A DNA stretch of 27,954 bases from Hyphomicrobiales bacterium (GTDB taxonomy: Bacteria > Pseudomonadota > Alphaproteobacteria > Rhizobiales > Beijerinckiaceae), in assembly GCA_025363375.1 (NCBI GenBank), contig JANYDZ010000407.1, forward strand, positions 1 to 27,954, read 5' to 3'. The position numbers and the translations under genes were made by a program. Shown here piece by piece: positions 1-7,738 of the stretch. The notes under the pieces are model-generated. The model was not told the DNA's origin and ran no database searches. It saw only the letters and a program-made list of their open reading frames with translations. Every line of letters begins with the position of its first letter. Positions within the stretch are counted from its first letter, which is position 1.

Positions 1-533
1 TGCACCATCAAAATGCGCTGAGAGCCTTCGTCGGAAACGAGCGATTTTACGTCCTGAAACTTCACGCCGCGGTTATTGGCGGGAAGTCCCATGCCAGCGT
101 AGAGCCCGGCCAGATGCGGCGCGACCATTACGACGGCCTCGCGCTTTGTGATGAGAAGGGTGAGGATTGCGACAAGGGATGCAGCGAGCAATAAGGCTGG
201 CTGCGGGAATTTTCGGCCCGCCTTCGGGCGCTGCGCGGGCGTGGCGCGGCCGAATGGCTTGCCTACAAAAGAGGCCGGGAGTCCGGCGCTGCCGAGGCGG
301 CTCTGCCGCGCGAAAACTTCCTCATTCAAAATGTTCGAGCCAATGGCCTCCGCGCCTGATTCCATCGACAATCCAATCGCGCAATTGCCTGTCGAGGCTG
401 AATCATCGGCTTGCCGGACCCGCTGAACCCAGGAATGTTGGCATTGCGCGCATTTGATCCGCAGTCGCCGTTGGTTGGCCCTGGAAGGTATGATCGCGTA
501 GCGTGTTTCGCATTTGGAACAAACGATATGCAT
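1..533 (-). CDS. MJ0042-type zinc-ribbon protein (3' end outside window)
   Basis: The reading frame begins at ATG 533-531 on the minus strand and stays open to the window edge, giving about 177 residues with no stop, so the gene is partial. The N-terminus holds two CxxC pairs (CSKC at residues 5-8 and CAQC at 28-31, followed by HSW), the classical MJ0042 zinc-ribbon arrangement. A low-complexity linker follows, then a single hydrophobic segment near residues 112-127 (PALLLAASLVAILTLL), then a domain that would fit the DUF3426 part usual in these proteins. Such proteins are membrane-anchored and of unproven function. In many Hyphomicrobiales the gene lies divergent from ftsE, as here. Family assignment is from the motif and context; the C-terminal domain is inferred because it runs off the window. 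Confidence 0.82.
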   Translation of the reverse strand, partial: MHIVCSKCETRYAIIPSRANQRRLRIKCAQCQHSWVQRVRQADDSASTGNCAIGLSMESGAEAIGSNILNEEVFARQSRLGSAGLPASFVGKPFGRATPAQRPKAGRKFPQPALLLAASLVAILTLLITKREAVVMVAPHLAGLYAGMGLPANNRGVKFQDVKSLVSDEGSQRILMV

Positions 534-595
534 TTGGCGCTTCGAGTCTGCTAAAGTCAGGATCCGGTTTATGTTGTATAGGACGACGGGTATGG

Positions 596-610
596 TTAAG
601 GCGGGGTTAA
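596..610 (+). promoter_or_regulatory. Candidate CtrA-binding box upstream of ftsEX
   Basis: Two TTAA half-sites at 596-599 and 607-610 are separated by exactly seven bases, matching the alphaproteobacterial CtrA consensus TTAA-N7-TTAA. The half-sites lie within a 9-bp direct repeat (GGTTAAGGC) spaced one helical turn apart. The box sits between the divergent zinc-ribbon gene and ftsE. If it overlaps the -35 region of an ftsE promoter, transcription would start downstream of the GTG at 618, which favours the TTG start at 693. The match is seen directly; regulation by CtrA is inferred. Confidence 0.6.
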
Positions 611-692
611 GGCTTGCGTGATTTACCTTGCCCCGCGCGAAAATGCGGAGGCGAAGCCTGTTCGTGCTTCAAAATTTGGCAGCGAGGGCTCC

Positions 693-1355
693 TTGGTTCG
701 ATTTGAAAGCGTTGGCCTGCGCTACGGAATGGGGCCGGAAATATTGCGCGACATCAGTTTCGAAATATTGCCGCGGTCGTTTCAATTTCTAACCGGGCCG
801 TCAGGCGCGGGAAAGACGACGCTCATGCGGCTGATCCTGCTGTCGTTGAAGCCAACGCGGGGGATCATAACCCTGTTCAATCAAGACGCGAAGACTCTTG
901 GCAAGGACGCAATCACGGCTCTCCGACGTCGGATTGGCGTTGTTTTTCAAGATTTCCGCTTGCTGGATCACCTTACAACATATGAAAATGTAGCTTTACC
1001 GTTGCGCGTTCAGGGACGCGCCGAATCCAGTTTTCGCGCCGAGGTCGTCGAGTTGCTGCATTGGGTAGGCCTCGGCGAACGCATGCATGTTTTGCCGCCG
1101 GTTTTGTCCGGCGGCGAAAAACAGCGGGCTGCGATCGCGCGGGCGCTCATCGCGCGGCCGGATTTGTTGCTGGCCGATGAGCCAACAGGCAACGTGGATC
1201 CGCCATTGGCGCGCCGTCTCATGAGGCTTTTTACCGAGCTTCATAAATCAGGCACCGCCGTGGTGGTCGCCACGCATGATCTTACATTGATGGATCGATT
1301 CGACAGCGCGCGTCGGCTCGTCATCGCCGACGGACGTTTGCAGACCTATGAATAA
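693..1355 (+). CDS. ftsE: Cell division ATP-binding protein FtsE
   Basis: FtsE is the cytoplasmic ATPase of the FtsEX complex, which transmits ATP hydrolysis to periplasmic wall hydrolases at the septum. From the start used here (TTG 693) the protein has 220 residues, the normal family length, and begins with the typical VRFESVGLRYG. Walker A GPSGAGKTT lies at 35-43, the Q-loop glutamine at 86, the signature LSGGEKQR at 138-145, Walker B LLLADE at 158-163 and the switch histidine at 195. A GAGGG ribosome-binding site precedes the TTG. An in-frame GTG at 618 would add 25 residues with no family counterpart, and it lies only 7 nt beyond the CtrA-type box, so it is less likely. The 3' end overlaps ftsX by 8 nt, indicating translational coupling. 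Confidence 0.93.
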   Translation: MVRFESVGLRYGMGPEILRDISFEILPRSFQFLTGPSGAGKTTLMRLILLSLKPTRGIITLFNQDAKTLGKDAITALRRRIGVVFQDFRLLDHLTTYENVALPLRVQGRAESSFRAEVVELLHWVGLGERMHVLPPVLSGGEKQRAAIARALIARPDLLLADEPTGNVDPPLARRLMRLFTELHKSGTAVVVATHDLTLMDRFDSARRLVIADGRLQTYE

Positions 1356-2316
1356 GCTGGCTCGTCGAATTTTCGGAATGCGCGCTTCGCGCAACGACGC
1401 CGCTTCGGGGGGCGCGCTAAAGCGCAATATGCCACTGGTGCCTGCGGATTCGATCGCCGGACGGGCGTTGGTCACGGTTATCGGGATTATGACCTTCCTC
1501 GCGGCCTTCATGGTGGGGGTCGGAATCATGATTCACGGCGCATCGCGTGAATGGACGGATTCAATTGCGAAGGAAATAACAATCCAGGTTCGTCCGTCGC
1601 CGAATCGCGATATTGAAGTGGAAACGGAAAAGGCCGCGGCGATAGCGCGCGCAACGGCGGGCGTAGCAGGAGTACGAATTTTTGGGAAAGCTGAATCCGA
1701 ACATTTGCTGGAGCCCTGGCTAGGGACGGGACTTGATCTTGGAGAACTTCCAGTACCCCGACTCGTCGTGGTGGAACTTTCAAATGCGGCAAATCTCAAT
1801 GCCGCGGATCTTAAGGACAACTTGCGGGCGCGGGTTCCGACCGCGTTTCTGGACGATCATCGATTGTGGATGGAGCGCCTCGCCGCGATGGCGCAGTCCC
1901 TCGTCGTTTTGATTGTCGTTTTTCTGGCGCTGGTGCTTGTTTCGATGGGGCTTGCGGTTGCATTCGCGACCCGCGGCGCTATGGCGGGAAACAAAGGCAT
2001 CGTCGATATACTGCATTTTGTCGGGGCGACGGATCGCTTTATCGCCGTTGAGTTTCAACGGCATTTTCTTCGACTCGGCTTGCGCGGCGGGGCGATTGGA
2101 GTCCTTCTTGCCATCCTGGGATTTTCATTGTTTGAAACGTTGTCGTCCTGGTGGGCGCGCAGCCCCGGCGGCGATCAGATGGAAGTTCTTTTCGGGACGT
2201 TTTCACTTGGTTGGATTGGCTATGCGATTACCATTTCAATTGGCGGCGTCGTAGCATTGTTGACGGGTTTGGTGTCTCGGATCATCGTATTTCGTCATCT
2301 GCGCGGTTTTGAATAG
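1348..2316 (+). CDS. ftsX: Cell division protein FtsX (permease-like subunit)
   Basis: This is the membrane partner of FtsE; it has an ABC-permease fold but is not a transporter. The 322-residue protein has a cytoplasmic N-terminus and a first membrane helix around residues 33-53. A periplasmic domain follows (about 60-170), then three further helices: near 180-207, around 245-262 following FVGATDRFIAVEFQRHFLRLG, and at 290-312. That topology of one helix, one large loop and three helices is diagnostic of FtsX. The start overlaps the end of ftsE by 8 nt. In several related genomes a YdcF-family gene lies between ftsX and plsC; here only 57 nt separate the two. Confidence 0.92.
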   Translation: MNKLARRIFGMRASRNDAASGGALKRNMPLVPADSIAGRALVTVIGIMTFLAAFMVGVGIMIHGASREWTDSIAKEITIQVRPSPNRDIEVETEKAAAIARATAGVAGVRIFGKAESEHLLEPWLGTGLDLGELPVPRLVVVELSNAANLNAADLKDNLRARVPTAFLDDHRLWMERLAAMAQSLVVLIVVFLALVLVSMGLAVAFATRGAMAGNKGIVDILHFVGATDRFIAVEFQRHFLRLGLRGGAIGVLLAILGFSLFETLSSWWARSPGGDQMEVLFGTFSLGWIGYAITISIGGVVALLTGLVSRIIVFRHLRGFE

Positions 2317-2373
2317 CTTGCTGTCGCCGACCAGGGGACAGGTCCGTCTCGGAAACCTGGGTGCATTGAGACC

Positions 2374-3156
2374 ATGATTTTTGCGCGCTCCATTTTTTTC
2401 AATGTGTTGTTCTACGTGAACATGATTATTCTGTTGGTTTTGGGCCTGCCTTGCATGCTGGCGGGGCCGCGCGGCGTCATGTGGTTGGCGCGACGTTGGG
2501 GACGATCGTCCTTGTGGTTGCTCCGCAACGTCGCCGGGCTGGACGTTGAATACCGGGGCGTCGAGCACATCCCGTCGGGAGGATTTATTATCGCTCCTAA
2601 ACACCAGTCGATTTGGGAAACGTTCGCGCTGTTGCCGCTGTTCCCCAACTTTACGTTTATCGTGAAGCGCGAACTCACGTGGATTCCATTTTTTGGATGG
2701 TATCTCATAGCGGGCCGACAAATCGCTATTAATCGGTCCAAAGGCGCCTCCGCATTGACGGAGGCGACGACTCAGGCGCAGGCTTTTGTGCAAAGCGGTC
2801 GGCAAGTCTTCATTTTTCCCGAAGGCACAAGACGGCCGATAGGAGCTCCGCCGGTTTACAAATTTGGAGTCGCTGCGATCTACGACGCAACTGCCGCTCC
2901 CTGTCTGCCGATTGCTTTGAATTCCGGACTATTCTGGCCAAGGCGCAGCTTTTTGCGCAAGCCTGGCAAAGTGCTCGTTCAAATTCTTGAACCAATCTTG
3001 CCCGGACTCGACAAGCAGTTATTCCTGCAAACGCTTAGCGAGCGACTTGAAGCGGCCACGAATTCCCTGATCGCGGAATCACTGGCGGCCAGTCCAAGAT
3101 TGGCGCAAGACGCCTCAGCTTCCGTCAAAACCCGGGATCAATCGCCAAGCGGCTGA
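2374..3156 (+). CDS. plsC: 1-acyl-sn-glycerol-3-phosphate acyltransferase (PlsC family)
   Basis: Predicted to transfer an acyl chain to lysophosphatidic acid, making phosphatidic acid at the inner membrane. The 260-residue protein has an N-terminal membrane segment (about residues 8-30). The acyltransferase motif I appears as KHQSIWE with H77 and E82, an HX4E variant of the common HX4D. Motif III is FPEGTR at 148-153. The P-rich motif IV region is around APCLPIALNSG. The C-terminus ends in a low-complexity tail. Its position just after ftsX is usual in Hyphomicrobiales and suggests co-transcription. The exact acyl acceptor cannot be read from sequence; related members also act on ornithine lipids. 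Confidence 0.88.
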   Translation: MIFARSIFFNVLFYVNMIILLVLGLPCMLAGPRGVMWLARRWGRSSLWLLRNVAGLDVEYRGVEHIPSGGFIIAPKHQSIWETFALLPLFPNFTFIVKRELTWIPFFGWYLIAGRQIAINRSKGASALTEATTQAQAFVQSGRQVFIFPEGTRRPIGAPPVYKFGVAAIYDATAAPCLPIALNSGLFWPRRSFLRKPGKVLVQILEPILPGLDKQLFLQTLSERLEAATNSLIAESLAASPRLAQDASASVKTRDQSPSG

Positions 3157-3255
3157 TTTTGTTCGAGATGGAGCATTCCGAATATGCCTCAACGCGCGGC
3201 CGGGCGGGTGTTCGCGCGCAAAGACCGGGCTTGCAGCGGCGCCTGATATTCGAAA

Positions 3256-3273
3256 TGGAAAATCGACTTTCCA
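3256..3273. repeat. Short inverted repeat in the leader of the metal operon
   Basis: TGGAAA at 3256-3261 and TTTCCA at 3268-3273 form a perfect 6-bp inverted repeat around a 6-nt spacer. It lies in the 220-nt space between plsC and the first gene of the metal operon. It could be an operator half-site pair, or chance. No Zur- or Fur-type palindrome was recognised in this spacer. Confidence 0.2.
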
Positions 3274-3376
3274 ACTGCGCGCGTCCGCTATTGAAACCCG
3301 CGGCGGAAAAGCCCAGATTTGACCTCCGCATGGCCGAGCTCGGCGGCATTCGGCAAGAATTTCGCGGAGAGAGAAG

Positions 3377-3748
3377 TTGGCTTCTGTACGCATCGAAGAT
3401 CCGCGGCGTCGGAAAAATTGGCCATTTTGCGCCGCGCGGCTTCGGTCGTTTGCGGGCGCGGGGTTGCTTTTGTTTCCGACGACCGCGGCGCGGGCGCACG
3501 ATCCCATCTTGTCCTGTTTCGACAACAACAACGGCACCATCACGTGCGAAGCCGGTTACAGCGATGGCGCGCCTTCCGCGGGACAGACCATCCGGGTGAC
3601 ACAGACCAACAAGCGGCTTATTCTGGAAGACAGGTTCGGCAAGAACAGTTCCTTCACTTTCAAGAAACCAAATGTTGATTTCGTCGTCGAATTTATCGGC
3701 GATCCCTCGCATCGGGCCACGTTCGACAGCGAAGATATCGGGAAATAG
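3377..3748 (+). CDS. Small exported protein at the head of the metal-uptake operon
   Basis: The protein has 123 residues. The TTG start at 3377 is preceded by GGAGAG at a spacing of about 5 nt. It has an arginine-rich n-region, a hydrophobic core (SFAGAGLLLFPTTA) and a likely cleavage after ARA, so the mature protein would be about 83 residues starting with His-Asp. The mature part has two cysteines (SCFDNNNGTITCEAGYSDG) that may form a disulfide, and looks like a small beta-rich domain. A similar cysteine-glycine pattern is remembered from exported domains near nickel/cobalt or other metal importers, but no family name is asserted. Just 50 nt separate it from the DUF4198 gene, so both probably belong to one transcript. 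Role inferred: periplasmic metal capture or hand-over. Confidence 0.7.
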   Translation: MASVRIEDPRRRKNWPFCAARLRSFAGAGLLLFPTTAARAHDPILSCFDNNNGTITCEAGYSDGAPSAGQTIRVTQTNKRLILEDRFGKNSSFTFKKPNVDFVVEFIGDPSHRATFDSEDIGK

Positions 3749-3798
3749 ACACCGCGATTTGGATAAGAGACAATGCGGCCGCAGACAATGGGGGGCGT

Positions 3799-4638
3799 AT
3801 GATGAAGTTTGGGGCAGCGATCGGAATGACGTTGCTTGGGTGCGTCGGACTGCCCGGAATGTCCGAGGCGCATTTCCAGATGCTCTATCCTGGCGAGTCG
3901 GCGCGGCAATCCAACAGCGGCGCGTTTGATCTCTTCGCGATTTTTACCCATGTATTCCACGGGGCGCCATCCATGGCGATGGCGCCGCCCCGCGCCCTTT
4001 ATATGCTCAAGCAACGCGGCGACGAGGGCAAGCCCGAAAAAGTCGATCTATTGAAACAGGCCGAAAAATTCGAATGGCTCGGATCCGAGAAAAGCGGCGT
4101 CGCCGCCTACAAGGTGTCGTTGCCTTCCGCGCAAATGCGGTCCCTCGGCGATTACGTATTTGTTCTGGAGCCCGAGCCCTATCTTGAGGCGACGGAAGAC
4201 AAATACATCCAGCAGTTCACCAAGACCGTCGTCAACGTCGGCGGCATGCCCGGAAATTGGGACAAGGTTCTGGGCCTGCCGGCGGAGATACGGCCCCTCA
4301 ACAAACCTTATGCAAATTGGACGGGCGGCGTATTTCGCGGCGTTGTTCTCGCCAGGGGGAAGCCCGCGCCTTTCGCCGAGATCGAGGTTGAATACGTCAA
4401 TCGCAAGCCTGACGGCGCGACGAAACTTTGGGCGGGCGAGCCGCAGGTGACGGCGCCGCATCCGGCGCTGGGTCCGATGAGCATCCGCGCCGACGCCACG
4501 GGCGCCTTCGCCATCGGCCTGCCTCGCGCGGGCTGGTGGGGTATCGCCGCGCTTGACGTCGGTCCGGTGAAGAAGCATCTGGGCAAAAAGCTGTCGCAGG
4601 ACGCCGTGATCTGGGTGCAGGCGACGGACATCAAATGA
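3799..4638 (+). CDS. DUF4198-family periplasmic protein, metal-uptake associated
   Basis: The protein has 279 residues with a signal peptide ending near SEA (residues 22-24), so the mature N-terminus would be His-Phe-Gln. The start of the mature chain (HFQMLYP), the repeat-like GGVFRGVVLARGKPAPFAEIEVEYVN-type strand region near residues 175-205 and the closing WWGIAALDVG segment match DUF4198. Known members (COG5266) occur as periplasmic components beside nickel/cobalt ECF or other metal transporters. The second ATG at 3802 is an equally possible start. Only 19 nt separate it from the next gene. What is seen is the fold family and export signal; metal binding is inferred from family and context, and the metal is unknown. 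Confidence 0.82.
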   Translation: MMKFGAAIGMTLLGCVGLPGMSEAHFQMLYPGESARQSNSGAFDLFAIFTHVFHGAPSMAMAPPRALYMLKQRGDEGKPEKVDLLKQAEKFEWLGSEKSGVAAYKVSLPSAQMRSLGDYVFVLEPEPYLEATEDKYIQQFTKTVVNVGGMPGNWDKVLGLPAEIRPLNKPYANWTGGVFRGVVLARGKPAPFAEIEVEYVNRKPDGATKLWAGEPQVTAPHPALGPMSIRADATGAFAIGLPRAGWWGIAALDVGPVKKHLGKKLSQDAVIWVQATDIK

Positions 4639-4657
4639 CGGGCGCGAGGCGGACGCC

Positions 4658-5269
4658 ATGCTGACCAAATCGATCGTCGCCCCGCAAAAGTTTCAGCGGC
4701 TGGAGACGCTGGCGCTGTGCTGCCTCGCCCTGTTGGTGTGCGCCGCGGCGGCGGTCTACGCGCTGACGCGGGCGGGAACCAGTCAAGCCAGCCTGCTTGA
4801 CTGGCAATTGAGTTCGTTTTTCGATCTCGGGCCCGACGATCAGGCGATCCATTCCGCGCTGATCGTCACCGCCGAGGACATCGGCTGGATGAATTATGAC
4901 GCCGGCGACTGGCCGCAGCCGGCGGAACTCGACAAGCTGCTGATGCCACCGTTCCAGAAGGACGAGTTCTGGAAGCTGCACGGCGGCGTCGAATGGCGTA
5001 TCATCCGCGAGGCCAGCGTCGTCAACGGCGGCGACACCGGCTATCTCGGCGTCGGCGGCTCGGCGCCCGGACAATCGGCCTATCTCCTCGTGTTCCGCCA
5101 TCGCCATGTCGGCGCGACCTACACCAACCAGATCGACGTTTGGGTCAATAAGAACCCCGATCCGCCCGAACCCGGCGGCACGAAGGCCGAGACGCTCGTC
5201 AAGAGCGGCTGGCGGCAGGTGATCCCCTACAGCGGCGCGGACGAGCGCGCGCGCATGCAAGGAAAATGA
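4658..5269 (+). CDS. Membrane-anchored protein of unknown function in the metal operon
   Basis: The protein has 203 residues. One membrane helix near residues 17-38 (LETLALCCLALLVCAAAAVYAL) anchors it with the rest probably in the periplasm. The soluble part has many aromatic residues and aspartates, with histidines at HSALIVTAEDIGW, KLHGG and FRHRHVG. The HRH motif could contact metal but no known site is recognised. I have a weak recollection of similar proteins beside Zn/Mn-type binding proteins in pseudomonads (possibly DUF6162) but cannot confirm it. The stop is one base away from the ATG of the following binding protein, so the two are translationally coupled. Function unassigned. Confidence 0.72.
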   Translation: MLTKSIVAPQKFQRLETLALCCLALLVCAAAAVYALTRAGTSQASLLDWQLSSFFDLGPDDQAIHSALIVTAEDIGWMNYDAGDWPQPAELDKLLMPPFQKDEFWKLHGGVEWRIIREASVVNGGDTGYLGVGGSAPGQSAYLLVFRHRHVGATYTNQIDVWVNKNPDPPEPGGTKAETLVKSGWRQVIPYSGADERARMQGK

Positions 5270-5270
5270 C

Positions 5271-6188
5271 ATGCGGCGCGCGTTTTTGTCTTTCCGGCGT
5301 CTCGCTTGGCCATGGCTCGCCCTCGCCGGCGCGCTCGCCGTTTGCGGCGGCGCGGCGGCGCAAAACAAGCCGCGCATCGGCGTCACCCTGCATCCCTATT
5401 ACAGTTTCGTCAAAAACATCGTTGGCGACCGGGCCGAGGTGGTCCCGGTTATTCCCGGCGAGGTCAATCCGCACGGCTACGAGCCGCGCGCCGACGACAT
5501 CAAGCGCGCCGGGACGCTCGACGCGCTTGTCGTCAATGGCATCGGTCACGACGAATTCATCTTCAAGATCATCGAGGCAGCCGGGCGCAAGGACAATCTG
5601 CCGCTGATCTACGCCAACGCCACCGTGGCGCTGATTCCCATCGGCGGCGACAAGGGCGCGGAGAAGATCGTCAATCCCCACACGTTCATTTCGACGACGG
5701 CGGCGATCCAGCAGGTCTATGAAATCGCCCGCAGGCTCGGCGAAATCGATCCGAGGAACGCGGCGGCCTACCGCAACGCGGGCCGCGACTACGGCACGCG
5801 CATCCGGCAATTGCGCGCCGAATTCATGCAGCGCGACGCCGCGCACGCCAGGGATGATTTCCGCGTCGCGACGATGCACGCGGGTTATGATTATCTTTTT
5901 CAGGAGTTCGGCCTGCGCATTTCCGCCGTGATCGAGCCGCGCCATGGCGTGTCGCCGACGGCCCGGCAACTGGCGCAGACGGTGGACGATATCAAGTCGG
6001 CGCATGTCACCGTGCTCTTCGCCGAGCAATATTTCGGCGGCAATCTCGCCGAAACCGTGCAACGCGAGACGGGCGTGCGCGTCTTCACGCTGTCGCACAT
6101 CACCGATGGCCCTTTCACGGCGGAAAAATTCGAGGTCGAGATGCGCGAGAACATCGAAACACTGGCGCGCGCGCTGGAAGGCAAGTAG
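5271..6188 (+). CDS. Zinc/manganese-type ABC transporter substrate-binding protein (ZnuA/TroA-like)
   Basis: Periplasmic cluster A-I metal-binding protein that would deliver metal to the permease encoded two genes downstream. It has 305 residues with a signal peptide ending near AAA (about residue 30). The TroA-type ligand set is intact: His68 in NPHGYEP, His137 in NPHTF, His203 in MHAGYDYLF and a probable Asp279 in TDG. Three histidines plus an aspartate fit zinc-type members better than manganese-type ones, which carry Glu at the third position. There is no long His-rich loop like that of E. coli ZnuA. AAGGA lies upstream of the ATG. It is packed against the genes on both sides (1 nt and 0 nt). 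The metal may be zinc but this is inferred only. Confidence 0.9.
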   Translation: MRRAFLSFRRLAWPWLALAGALAVCGGAAAQNKPRIGVTLHPYYSFVKNIVGDRAEVVPVIPGEVNPHGYEPRADDIKRAGTLDALVVNGIGHDEFIFKIIEAAGRKDNLPLIYANATVALIPIGGDKGAEKIVNPHTFISTTAAIQQVYEIARRLGEIDPRNAAAYRNAGRDYGTRIRQLRAEFMQRDAAHARDDFRVATMHAGYDYLFQEFGLRISAVIEPRHGVSPTARQLAQTVDDIKSAHVTVLFAEQYFGGNLAETVQRETGVRVFTLSHITDGPFTAEKFEVEMRENIETLARALEGK

Positions 6189-6839
6189 ATGCCAGGTCCC
6201 TCCGTGCGGTTCCGCGGCGTGAGCGTCGCGCTCGGCGGCCAGCGGATTCTCGAGGGCGTGACCTTCGATGTCGCGGCAGGCGGCGTGCATTGCATCGTCG
6301 GGCCCAATGGCGGCGGCAAGACGACGCTGGTGCGCGCGCTGCTGGGGCAGGCGCCCTTCACCGGGCAGATCACGCTCGAGGGCGTGAAAGATCCGGTGAT
6401 CGGCTACGCGCCGCAATCCCTCGACATCGACCGCTCGCTGCCCTTCACGGTGCTCGACGCGCTGGCGGTGATGAACCAGCGGCGCCCGGCGTTTTTTGGC
6501 CGCGCGCGCAAGGACCGCGCGGCGCAAGACTCGGCGCTCAAACGCGTAGGACTCGCGGACAAGGCGCGCAGCCTGTTTGGCGTGCTCTCCGGCGGCGAAC
6601 GCCAGCGCATCCTGTTCGCCCAGGCGCTCATTCCGACCCCCGATCTCCTGATCATGGACGAGCCCACCGCCAATCTCGACGACGAGGGCTCGGCGCTCAT
6701 CGAGACCATGGTGAAGGAAATCAGCGCGGCGGGAACAACGGTGATCTGGGTCAATCACGACCTGGATCAGGTGCGGCGGGCGGCGGGCGCGATCACATCC
6801 ATCAGCCGCACGGCGGCGGCGCTGGAGCTTCGGCCATGA
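6189..6839 (+). CDS. Metal ABC transporter ATP-binding protein (ZnuC-like)
   Basis: Cytoplasmic ATPase of the importer. It has 216 residues with Walker A GPNGGGKTT at 38-46, Q-loop Gln76 in YAPQS, signature LSGGERQR at 133-140, Walker B LLIMDE at 153-158 and the switch His190 in WVNHD. The YAPQ Q-loop and VNHDLDQV switch region are typical of the Zn/Mn/Fe ABC-3 class. The ATG follows directly after the stop of the binding-protein gene, and the TGA overlaps the permease ATG (ATGA), so the three proteins should be made in balance. It is somewhat short compared with ZnuC (about 250 residues) and lacks the C-terminal extension. Confidence 0.93.
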   Translation: MPGPSVRFRGVSVALGGQRILEGVTFDVAAGGVHCIVGPNGGGKTTLVRALLGQAPFTGQITLEGVKDPVIGYAPQSLDIDRSLPFTVLDALAVMNQRRPAFFGRARKDRAAQDSALKRVGLADKARSLFGVLSGGERQRILFAQALIPTPDLLIMDEPTANLDDEGSALIETMVKEISAAGTTVIWVNHDLDQVRRAAGAITSISRTAAALELRP

Positions 6840-7738
6840 ACGGCTTTTACGCTTCCATCCGCGCCGGTTTCGAGGCGCTCGCCAAAATGGGCGTGCTGCC
6901 CGATACTTTCTTCCTGCAATTCGTCGGCAACGCGGCGATCGCGGCTCTGGTGTTCGGCCCGCTGCTGGGCGTGCTTGGAACCATGGTGGTCGTCAAGCGC
7001 ATGGCGTTTTTCAGCCAGGCCATCGGCAACGCCGCGCTCACGGGCGTCAGCATCGGCGTGCTGCTGGGCGAGCCGGCGACGGCGCCCTACATGTCGACCT
7101 TCGCTTTTTGTATCCTCTTCGGATTGCTGCTGCGTTACACGCAACAGCGCACCAGCCTGTCGAACGACGTGCTCATCGGCGTGTTTCTGTCGATCTCGCT
7201 GGCGATTGGCGCCTCGCTGCTGCTGTTCGTTTCGGCGCGCATGAACACGCATGTTCTCGAAAACATCCTGTTCGGCTCGATTCTCACAGTCAGTCCGACG
7301 GATTTGAACATCCTGCTGGGCGTCGCCGCCCTCGCTCTGGTGGTGGGCGGGCCGCTCTACAACCACATGTTGCTGTCGAGTTTCAACGCGAGCCTGGCCG
7401 AAGCGCGTGGCGTGCCTGTGCGCCTCGTCGAATATGCCTTCGTGCTGCTGATCACCATTGTCACCGTGGCGTGCGTGAAGATCATCGGCGCCGTGCTGGT
7501 CGAGGCGCTGCTCGTCATACCCGCGGCGGCGGCGCGCAACGTCAGCCGCTCGTTGCGGGAGTTCGTCGTTTATTCCATCGTTATCGCGACGATCTCCGCC
7601 CTGATTGGCATCGTCGTGCCGATGAAATACGACATTCCCGTGCCGTCGGGCGGCGCGATCATTCTGGTGGCCGCGTCGTTTTTCGCGTTCACCGCTGTGC
7701 TTCGCAACATGCTGTTCCGTTTCAGGGCGACGCCATGA
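6836..7738 (+). CDS. Metal ABC transporter permease, ABC-3 family (ZnuB-like)
   Basis: Inner-membrane channel subunit of the importer. The ATG at 6836 overlaps the TGA of the ATPase gene; the frame is open further upstream, but those codons lie inside the ATPase gene and are not used. The product has 300 residues with about eight hydrophobic helices. Family features include GVLGTMVVVKRMAFFSQAIGNAALTG-type sequence near residues 43-69, ARGVPVRLVEY (cytoplasmic coupling region) and the conserved VKIIGAVLVEALLVIPAAAA segment. Its TGA overlaps the ATG of the second binding protein. ABC-3 permeases move Zn, Mn or Fe; the metal is not decided by the sequence. Confidence 0.93.
   Translation: MNGFYASIRAGFEALAKMGVLPDTFFLQFVGNAAIAALVFGPLLGVLGTMVVVKRMAFFSQAIGNAALTGVSIGVLLGEPATAPYMSTFAFCILFGLLLRYTQQRTSLSNDVLIGVFLSISLAIGASLLLFVSARMNTHVLENILFGSILTVSPTDLNILLGVAALALVVGGPLYNHMLLSSFNASLAEARGVPVRLVEYAFVLLITIVTVACVKIIGAVLVEALLVIPAAAARNVSRSLREFVVYSIVIATISALIGIVVPMKYDIPVPSGGAIILVAASFFAFTAVLRNMLFRFRATP

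Noticed and set aside
3159..3599. Plus-strand frame of 146 codons after plsC
   Set aside because: Overlaps the small exported protein in another frame; Arg/Pro-rich without domain, while the other frame has a signal peptide and ribosome-binding site.
5199..6758. Long open frame of 519 codons on the minus strand
   Set aside because: It lies wholly opposite the ZnuA-like and ABC ATPase genes, is rich in Arg/His/Ala as expected for an antisense GC-rich shadow, and has no recognisable domain.
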